Shown here one piece after another: positions 56,254 to 64,000 of a stretch of DNA of 64,000 nt. The translations under genes and the position numbers were made by a program. How positions within the stretch are numbered: the stretch's first letter is position 1; every line of letters starts with the position of its first letter. The DNA is from Amoeboaphelidium protococcarum (lineage: Eukaryota > Aphelidiomycota > Aphelidea). Where the stretch lies: assembly GCA_023515745.1 (NCBI GenBank), contig JALECJ010000007.1:1116001-1180000 (forward strand), in the 5' to 3' direction. A model generated the notes under the pieces. The model did not search any database, was not told where the DNA came from, and saw nothing but the letters and a program-made list of their open reading frames with translations.

Positions 56254-58363
56254 TCAGTCCTTGTACATCACAATCATTTCAGCATCCGAGTTTTTATGAT
56301 AAGCTTTGTGCGATCCATCAATGAGCGATTTGACACCGTGTAGCTATAGATTGGACCGCGATTACTGACCATTCATAAACGGTTGCGTCTGCTGTTGTTG
56401 TTACTGTTAGAACGCGCGTGATGATTCCAACGCTTCATCTTCATTACGCGGCTCTACATTAATACCAGCATGTCGCGATTATGAGTTGTTAACAGAACTA
56501 GCACTGGGAGAGGCGTGCATATTATGTTTAACATGCTGGTACATCCATAATCCTACAAAAGTGAGTACAATACCACATATTTACACATTCTCCACATGCT
56601 AGCCAAACCACAATATACTGGCCACTATCACCACAATCCGTTTGATCAATGACGCTATACTGTACGTGACAGGACTGACCAGAGACAGGATGGAGAAGGC
56701 GAACACGTTCTACATGAAATGACTGAGGCCATTGAGAATGAAGAGAGAGGAGACGGTGTACATGCTCCAGTCAGCGCCCGATTATGCCGCATGAAGATCT
56801 GGCACCACATCGGATTTAACAAACCACCCATGACCCTCGGACCAGAACCAAATGGGACACATGAATATGAATGATAACGAGTTTGAGTATAGGAGCATAT
56901 TCAATTTGTCCAATGTTCTCTCTTTAAACAGCTTCTTTGATAATATATTCTGGCATACAAATATCAAAGTTGAAGCGAGCGCACAGAGAAGACCAACCAT
57001 GTTGAAGGATATCTCGGATGAACAAGCGAGCATCACACCCAATGTCAGAGGTACTAATGAGACATAAATAGATGTCTAGTACCGCGTCTTCCACACGAAT
57101 CTAAATATCAGCACTGTAAATAGAGGCGATAACGCCTTGATAGTGTGCACAAAGCTTACAGGAACATTACTCAAAGCAATACTGCTGAATACATGACCGC
57201 TAATAAGAAATACACTGAGTGGAGCCATTGTTCGAATAATAGACATTGATGGCTTGAGAACGTGAGTTTTATGCAGCCTATCTCCGTAATGCTAAACTGT
57301 GTTACTAACACCACCACCGGCAGCCATATACTCATCTTCATGTATACCCAGACCAAGTGCAATCCAAAATCGAAGCAGCTTCCCAAAGTAATGTATAATG
57401 TCTACTAATCGTGATAACACCCAGCCGATTATAACAAATAATATTCTAAATATCCTCCTCAAAAAGGGAAATGGAATAAGACGAATGGATGGCATAAACT
57501 TTCGAATGCTCAAGCCAGAGGTGATTGTCAACCACCACTACCAAGAAGAAGCCTTACCATGCTCTGAAAATGTATCACCCGCTGAACCAATGAGAGGCGA
57601 CTTGCCAGCAGCGACATTTACGGCACGGTCAACCACATTGGAAAAGTATCCAAAGATGAAGCAGAATACGGCGTTGAATCCGAATTAGACATAAGTCAGA
57701 GTAACTGGACATTTAACCAGTTGGAAGATCTACTTGGCAATATTATTAGTCATCGCGCTACTTCCATACCAGAGTAGACAGAGAACGATAAGCTGTACTG
57801 AATCTGGTTACAAAATCTCCCTTATAAATCCCCATCGATCTATGAAATCAATCACCTTCCACAAATACGCCTTAGATTGCTTCAACTACTATTATGATTA
57901 CTATAGAGGAATCTGATACTGTAACGGCCGATGCTAAGATGAACCATTTTTAAATTATCTATCAGCATTGTTATTACTATTGTTAGTACTATCATCAAGA
58001 TTGTGGATACTAATAACTTTCTCTGTCGTTAATCTGGGTACTGATGACTGCCTGGATATATTTGTGTTAATATTAGGATCGTGATGGAAATGAACTCTTC
58101 GGTGAGACATGTTAAGATCTCCAGTGCTGAAACTATTATTAAGACTACCAGCATGAACGTGTGTATTAGTAGCATCCTCTAATGAGGCCATTTCCATAAG
58201 ACTATCTCCATCCAATAAGTCAGAATCTCTACAACATAAAATATTATTATGGGTCATTGAAAATTAGTTGATCTAGGCAATTGTATTGCAAGCCATACCT
58301 TGACTTTTCCGCAGAGCTTTTTCTGTATGAATGCTGCAACTGTGGTTCAGAGCTCACCATCAT
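56254..58363 (-). CDS. TPT/SLC35-family nucleotide-sugar or triose-phosphate-type transporter
   Basis: 679 aa in two exons (58363-58299, 58228-56254; intron of 70 nt, GTATGG..CAACTAAT..TTGTAG). A ~120-residue hydrophilic N-terminus is followed by ~10 membrane spans with TPT motifs: LCLLWYGSSAMTNNIAKQIF, LTYVQFGFNAVF, LSNVPVSFVHTIKALSPLFT, then SLVPLTLGVMLACSSEISF and a late SPVTYSIASLIKR. These are typical of SLC35E/TPT antiporters of Golgi or plastid-type membranes. The C-terminal ~90 residues are Gln/Asn-rich. If the intron is not spliced, translation could start at 58296 or 58257 in the same frame. The solute is unknown. Confidence 0.85.
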
Positions 58364-58735
58364 ATCTCTATATATTTGTAATGAATTGCTCCACAGTTAA
58401 GTCTTCAAAATTGATGGAAAGTATAAATGAAGTTTAGAGCACTCAGACGCTCTTTAACAAAAGGAACGGCAGATCGGCAGAAAAGTCGTGAAGAAACTTC
58501 AACTTGCCATCTAATGATCAAGTTGGGGGATGATGGATTCCAGCTAAAATTCAACGTTGTCTGAATCAAAAATACTAAAGATAGTTTTAGGCCAGGCCTA
58601 AATGCGAACCAAAGGATACAAGTAATTCAGTGCCTGCGCACTGAATTAGAAAAGAGTTTTAAGAGAAACGTGTTTAGTATATCAGCTAATGTTCGTGCTA
58701 TTAATATTAAGCTATCGCTTTTTATGGCAAAGCTA
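58364..58735. other. Intergenic region with two hairpins
   Basis: Upstream flank of the transporter. It contains inverted repeats TTTAGGCC-A-GGCCTAAA (58586-58602) and an 11-bp stem with 4-nt loop, TAATTCAGTGC-ctgc-GCACTGAATTA (58623-58648), only 20 bp apart. No protein gene supported. Confidence 0.6.
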
Positions 58736-59046
58736 TCACGCCTATTCAGCTGTGTGATGATACAGAATTTCTACCGCATAAATTTTAAGTTAGCGTTGAG
58801 ATTACAACGGCGATATAGAATGATGACCTGTAATTAGTATTTATCCACCGAATTCTTGAATCAACAACCGTTGACAGGAGCTTTTGTCAAAGCCTGATTG
58901 CTAATAGTGTTGCCCACTCAAAATCTATAAACGCGTCTCACCTTCTCAAACTCATGACAACTAATACATTTAAAGCCGCCTTTAGCCAGACCAACTAACA
59001 ATTACTTAAACGCAGAGACTAGGGATGCACATATTTACTTGACCAT
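58736..59046 (-). CDS. Possible small Cys-containing protein, two exons
   Basis: From ATG 59046, exon 1 encodes ..LLVGLAKGGFKCISCHEFEK. A GTGAGA..ATTAG intron (58901-58941, 41 nt, shorter than others here) would join it in phase to an exon ending TGA 58736, giving 89 aa. The CxxCH pair suggests metal binding. An overlapping frame (59204 down to 58930) is also open. Weak call. Confidence 0.25.
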
Positions 59047-59824
59047 TTGTCTACAGAATTTAGAGGCAGTCTTCTCTTACAACACGTTGTTCCAAGTACT
59101 TTACGATTACATAACTGAATAACATTCCCAGGGATTACCTGATCAGTCAAAAGAAATTCAGTACCTGCTATCCAACACTGTTTAAAACTACCTAGTCTCA
59201 ACACTCCGTGGCAGAAATCAAGCTCTACTTCTGGATTGATTGTTAATCATTCACGATCTTCATATACAGTTTTTGTTCTGATCGAATATCTATCTCTTCT
59301 TGACTCAACTAAACTACAACGCTTCCTTGATGTTCCCTAGCAGACTGAGGAGAGAGACCATAAATAGCATTCTGTTTACTCGTTCACTCATAAAACCGTG
59401 TGAAGGTATTTAAGCTTTAATCATCCATAACTCTCCTTGTTGTTTCAGAGTGCAACAGAGAGGGAAGTGTAGAGCTCAATCAGTGTGAAACAGTGAGAAA
59501 CTGCGTGAGAAAAGTGAATCAACTTTGTGGCCAAACTAAAGAAGCTATTTAAAATCTGAAAACAGAATTGTAATCTACGCGTCAAATTAGCCAAGAATGC
59601 AAAATTTTAGATAGTTTGAACGTCTGGGGGAAAAGTTTTTTTTTTGATGACGAACAGAATTTCCGGAAACTCTCAACCTAGGATTTGAAACCAATCGCCC
59701 AAAGAGGAAATGCATTGAAACCGACTGGCTTAATAGCGAACTACGTTCCGTTCGCGTTGCTCACTACTCTTGGTTCGCAATAAAATATTTATGAAACAAA
59801 TTCAATACATATGCAAACAGATAA
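59047..59824. other. Gene-poor stretch
   Basis: No supported gene. It holds a T-tract near 59637-59645 and the 3' flank of the BLTP2-like gene. Confidence 0.4.
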
Positions 59825-62800
59825 TCATGATTAATGAGAGGTAGACTAACCAGAGACTTCCTTCTTCTCACTCTTGCGCTTGATGGTCAACTTCTCACGC
59901 ACCAGGGACCCAGTGTGACTGACCACAGTGAGAATCACATCTTTCCGCACGGTCATCATAAACTCTAACCAAGTCCACGTCCTGTTGTGGTACTCCAAAG
60001 TGGGCAACTTTAAGACAAACTTGTCCAGATCCTCAATGTTCTTCTCCTTTTCTCCGTGGTAACTTATGCAGTGGACAGATGACGGAACTTTAATGTACAC
60101 AAAACTCTTGATGACGGAAGCACGATCTTTCATAGCCTTGATATCTTTATCAATAGTAAGTACATGTGCATTCTTTGATACAGACAGCGGAATCAACTTC
60201 TTGAGCAATCTCTTGCGAAACTTCTCCGTTGACTTTTTATCAGGTGTTTCCTCTTCAATCTGGTCCGACAAGACCGATTCAAGCTCCATCAAAGCATTAT
60301 CAGAAAACTTATTATTCAATTAAGCTTGTACTTGCAGCAAAACTCCACTGCCAGACTACTACTATTACTGCTACTACTATATAGATGGTTAAGACTTCAT
60401 AGTGTTTGAACGCGACCTTTGAGGTGTACGACCAACTCTCGGACTACCAAAAGGAGATTTGAGGATTGAAGCAGGAACAGGCTTAGCATTACCAGCAAGA
60501 GGAGTAGTCTAGTCTTGTATAGTGGCCAAAGTGGCGGACAAATTAGAACTCGATGTGGATTATGGAATATTGCCAATAGTCGACTACTCGGCCGAGTCTA
60601 CAGATTTCTACTTTTTAGGATAAAAGTATTCCACAAGAGCTCTTCCAATCTCATAAGTCATACTCAACTATAGTGGGAATATATTAACTTCAAAATGATC
60701 GACAACAGCTATACCAGCCACTGCAGGCAACTCGCGCCAATAGACACGTAGCATTTTATGACGAGAGAAATCGAGCTTTCTATTCTGAGGATTATAGAAA
60801 GACAAGGTATTAGCGTAGAATTGATTCGGCAGAAGATTATCAACAGAAAGTCTATCGACTTCACCAGTGTTGATATGAGACTGATCCTCATATCCAGTGC
60901 TCATATACTGAAAGTTCTCAAACGCAATCTTGAACAAATTCTGCCCACTATCTCTCTTTGCCACCCACTGAAAATCATCAGATTTTACCAAAAGTCTAGA
61001 GCTCTTCTTAATACCAGTCTTGACTTTGCGTTAGAATGCAACACGTCGAATGGCTTCCATATAAATCATGAGCTTCTAATGAAGCATCGATCGCTAAGTC
61101 AAGAGATAGTTTAGCATTTCGTCAGAGATATCAGGTGCCCAGCTATAGTTTTCCCAATTCAGAGCTTCCTATACAGTCTGTAACTAATACTAAATGTCTG
61201 CTAGCATGTGAGTTGCGTCCGATAAATCTTCCTTCGTCAAAGCCAGAGTAAGGGAATAAATCTATTCAATACGGTCTTTTCTCTCAGGATCATTGTATAT
61301 CAAAACGTTAGTAACAATGTCATAGGTGCAGAGATACTACTTGGATGAAGCAAATAGCTCAATTTTTGGCAGATTAACAAAGACAGTATTGGCATGCTCA
61401 AGCTCAAACGGATTCTCAGAGCTTTCCAATCTGTTGGCGCTCACATCTCGATCAAAATTCTTCCTGATATAGAGGGGATTGCAAGAGTCAATCTATACAC
61501 TAAATCTTGAGCCAGATACAAAGCGCGTGATTCCCTGAGACTCAACTTGAAGATCAATCATACTCTCTATCGGGAGCCACACTTTGTTAGCATCAAATTG
61601 ATCCCCTCTGCGCAAAATCAAATCAGACAGCTCTTGGTGAAAGGCAGAAAAGAACTGTGCTTTACCAATACCGACAATACGCCTATACTTTACCAGTTTG
61701 ACAGATTCATCCTGATGAGCAACAGTCTTATCCAAGATCTAGAACCCCTTCATATCAGCATATTCAGCCGTTACGATCACAAATCCATCATCAGTATGAC
61801 TATCAGAAGTCTTGAACCTAAACTATGGATAAAAACACTAAATTATCATATCAGACTTCTTCTTAAAGATGGGAGATATATACAAAGGATCATTCGGATC
61901 TACGTTAGTCTGCTTGGATTCAGGCGATGGCTCCTTCTCAGCCACTACCAACTTTGTGTTCGACTCCTGGACCAGAAGAGAGAGAAGCTTAGTAGCAACA
62001 TCATCACGAACTTTATGATCCAAAGGCACATTATCGTCTTATTCCGCATAATCAAGAGAACTCTGACTTGTATTCTGACTACTTAACAGCATAGCATGTG
62101 CAAAGGAAGAAATTCGTTCATTGATATCTGCTAGAGCGAATGACGAGCAGTAGTATCGCATAGCAGTTTATTAAGCCTCCAAATCACCAAACTTGAACAT
62201 TATATCACGCAAAGTTAAATTCCAATTGACTTTCAGACTGTGAATAATGAAATGATGCTTAAAGTTGTCTTCAACTGCAGCACTGGCATTAGAGTTCATT
62301 GAATTAACTGAGCTTCGTCTTTATCTAGCTATAGACAACGACTGCAATAGTTTCCTATGTCCTTTCACACCTTTCATCTACGAAGAAGGTAATCGCACTT
62401 GCGAACTGCTTTTTAAAGCAGTGATGCTGAACATCTTCTTGGTCTGCTACTCTAAAGCATCTTGAACAACTTTAAGCTTCTCATAGGAATTCGCAATTTT
62501 ATCCACCAAGGCCTAAGATCTAGCTTTCAGATTGTCATCAAAATACAGAGTCATCCTTTACTCCCATTGCTTTAGATTCAACTTATCTTGCTCTATCATC
62601 TACTTTAACTACTCAATTCTCTGGGTGAGAAGATTGGCCTATATCTAGTGCACATCCTTATCAGGAGCTTGGAAATCGAGAGCATACGCAAACTCGTACT
62701 ATTTTTCTTATCCTTGCCGGAAGTATATAACTCTTGGGGCTTCAAGCAGACTGTACAACCTTATAATAGAAGATTATTAAGCATCAGATGCATCAATGTT

Positions 62801-64000
62801 CAACCAATCACTGTTATCTTAAAGCACTTCATCAACAAATACTATAGTCTAAGGAGCGATTGATTAATCCAAGTACATTTGCGACAGAGCACATGCAGTA
62901 AAACTGTTCAAGTCAAAATCAGCAGAGATCAAATCCCAACCAGCACCTCTGTTGCCAGGTGTAAAGTTCTACTATTACAAAGAGAAGGTTGAATTAATAC
63001 CGCCAATTCTGCCACTTACACCAACAGATACACTCTCACTTCTGTTCTTATAAGTACCTAAAATATTCTTCAAGCTGCTAGCAATGTTAATATCTTGGAT
63101 ATATCTAGAGAGTTTCTGACTTTTAGGTACAACCATGCCATCTCTCTAATACAAAGATCCCTTCTTAATCGGCAGAACGGAAAGTATTGACGTGAACAAG
63201 CGTGAGAAGGCGGTCAGACTATTGATAACATCTTGATTTAAATCGACAAAAATTGAGTTTTATCCACCAGCTGCGGCAGAGGCGAGCAATGGAGCCTACA
63301 GGGAGTAATTCATAGACAAATACTTGGATCGGATCATCCAAAAGGAATCATAAGTCTCCAGATCAGCCACACGCTCCGGCGGACGCATGATGATCTACGA
63401 GTGATTCGATCCTTACTCAGTGTTGAACACAATCTCTAATCCTAATTCCACACCAGATTCAAAAGCAGCAAACGTGTGCTCAACATAATCTTATGCACTT
63501 AAAATACCAACACTGGCCCGACCGAGACGAATCTATATCGGCGGCCTCCTATTGTCTTAGTCAATCTGATTTTCCGACCTGTCATATCCGATGACGGCAT
63601 CAATACCATTTTCAGCTCTAATTTTCAATCCCGGGACTCGACCAAATTCATCAATAGTGTGAATGTTCCTCTAACCAAGCAAATTAACTTCCAACTTGGT
63701 CAATTGTTCAGCACGTATTCTTATATTTCCATGAAACAGCAAACAAATTTTATCCCAGAAAGGAAGAGGTGGTGAAGGATCCACACTCGTAGGAGTAAGT
63801 CCGGCAAAAACTTTATTCATATCTGCTAAATGAGGCTCCAATCCAACACCATAAGTGACACTGCAATCATTATCGGGAAGATTAAGTTCTAAAGAGAAGT
63901 AAAACTTTGTCGGAGCTATTGTTCTAATAATACTCACATCGCCAAGTAGTTGGCCATCTCTGAATAGGACAGGAATATTGATTCTCCGGTTGGACTAGGA
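59825..64000 (-). CDS. BLTP2/Hobbit/FMP27-family bridge-like lipid-transfer protein, C-terminal 1,391 residues
   Basis: Very large protein whose 5' part lies beyond the window. One frame stays open from 64000 to TGA 59825, so no intron is needed. Near the visible start is the family WDK motif (PLPFWDKICLLFHGNIRI). The C-terminus has the conserved FMP27/Hobbit end: SVHCISYHGEKEKNIEDLDKFVLKLPTLEYHN..WTWLEF..VRKDVILTVVSHTG. These repeating-beta-groove rods bridge ER and plasma membrane or other organelles and carry phospholipids. Coiled-coil-like stretches occur in the middle. The C-terminal tail after ~60320 is Lys/Glu-rich. Many Gln residues are TAG/TAA. Confidence 0.87.

Noticed and set aside
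1-64000. Interpretation as many pseudogenes with premature stops under the standard code
   Set aside because: TAA/TAG fall at Gln positions in otherwise perfectly conserved genes with no frameshifts; TGA alone ends them.
1-64000. Oxymonad (Streblomastix-like) or diplomonad origin
   Set aside because: A mitochondrial-type L34 with presequence and a presequence-bearing LEA-like protein imply a translating mitochondrion, which those groups lack.
1-64000. tRNA, rRNA genes or CRISPR arrays
   Set aside because: No cloverleaf with a T-loop consensus, no rRNA core sequence and no spaced repeat series were found by eye; a tRNA scan could still find a divergent tRNA.

Overview
The window is nuclear DNA from a eukaryote that reads TAA and TAG as glutamine and uses TGA as its only stop. 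This can be seen directly. Conserved proteins (M14 carboxypeptidase, PP2A-type phosphatase, Atg3, SUV3, seipin, SAMHD1-like, alpha-amylase, RINT1) run through many in-frame TAA/TAG codons, often at places where relatives carry Gln, and each ends at TGA. Introns are few and short (54-75 nt in the well-supported genes). They have GT..TAG ends and usually a CTAAC/CTAAT-like branch site. Genes are dense, on both strands, and mostly single-exon.

Organism: a mitochondrial-type ribosomal protein bL34 with a presequence, a presequence-bearing LEA-like protein and a SUV3 helicase argue for real mitochondria. That speaks against oxymonads and diplomonads, which also read TAR as Gln. A ciliate fits the code. 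However, a MedA/DUF7082-type regulator, a TAKA-amylase-like GH13 enzyme and the short CTAAC introns look fungal. A fungus-related protist such as an aphelid (a TAR=Gln code is recalled for Amoeboaphelidium) is my preferred but unproven placement.

Layout. 1-10 kb: M14 carboxypeptidase, PP4/PP6-like phosphatase, ankyrin-BTB protein, mitochondrial LEA-like protein, phosducin-like protein, Atg3, SLC26 transporter. 10.1-14.4 kb: a Fanzor island with a degenerate copy broken into two opposed halves, an intact 696-aa Fanzor, and a zinc-ribbon ORF whose ATG overlaps the Fanzor TGA. 14.5-25.4 kb: small unknown genes, SDR, SUV3, NRF-6-like acyltransferase, 7TM membrane protein. 26-41.3 kb: Q-rich MedA-like regulator, symplekin, mini-cortactin, HSL-like esterase, a double alpha/beta-hydrolase, RINT1/Tip20. 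41.3-43.2 kb: an unusual intergenic repeat system (hairpins plus a long repeat present twice, one copy interrupted) enclosing two orphan ORFs. 43.5-64 kb: seipin, MCMBP, bL34m, a low-complexity protein, SAMHD1-like HD protein, TMEM135, alpha-amylase, a TPT/SLC35 transporter and the C-terminal 1,391 residues of a BLTP2/Hobbit/FMP27 lipid-transfer protein.

Most genes are ordinary housekeeping functions: lipid and membrane traffic (seipin, TMEM135, BLTP2, RINT1, NRF-6), RNA processing (symplekin, SUV3), replication and dNTP control (MCMBP, SAMHD1-like), autophagy (Atg3). The accessory content is the Fanzor island and the 41-43 kb repeat region. All coordinates and translations were worked out by hand under the TAR=Gln code. 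Family names rest on motif recognition, not database searches.
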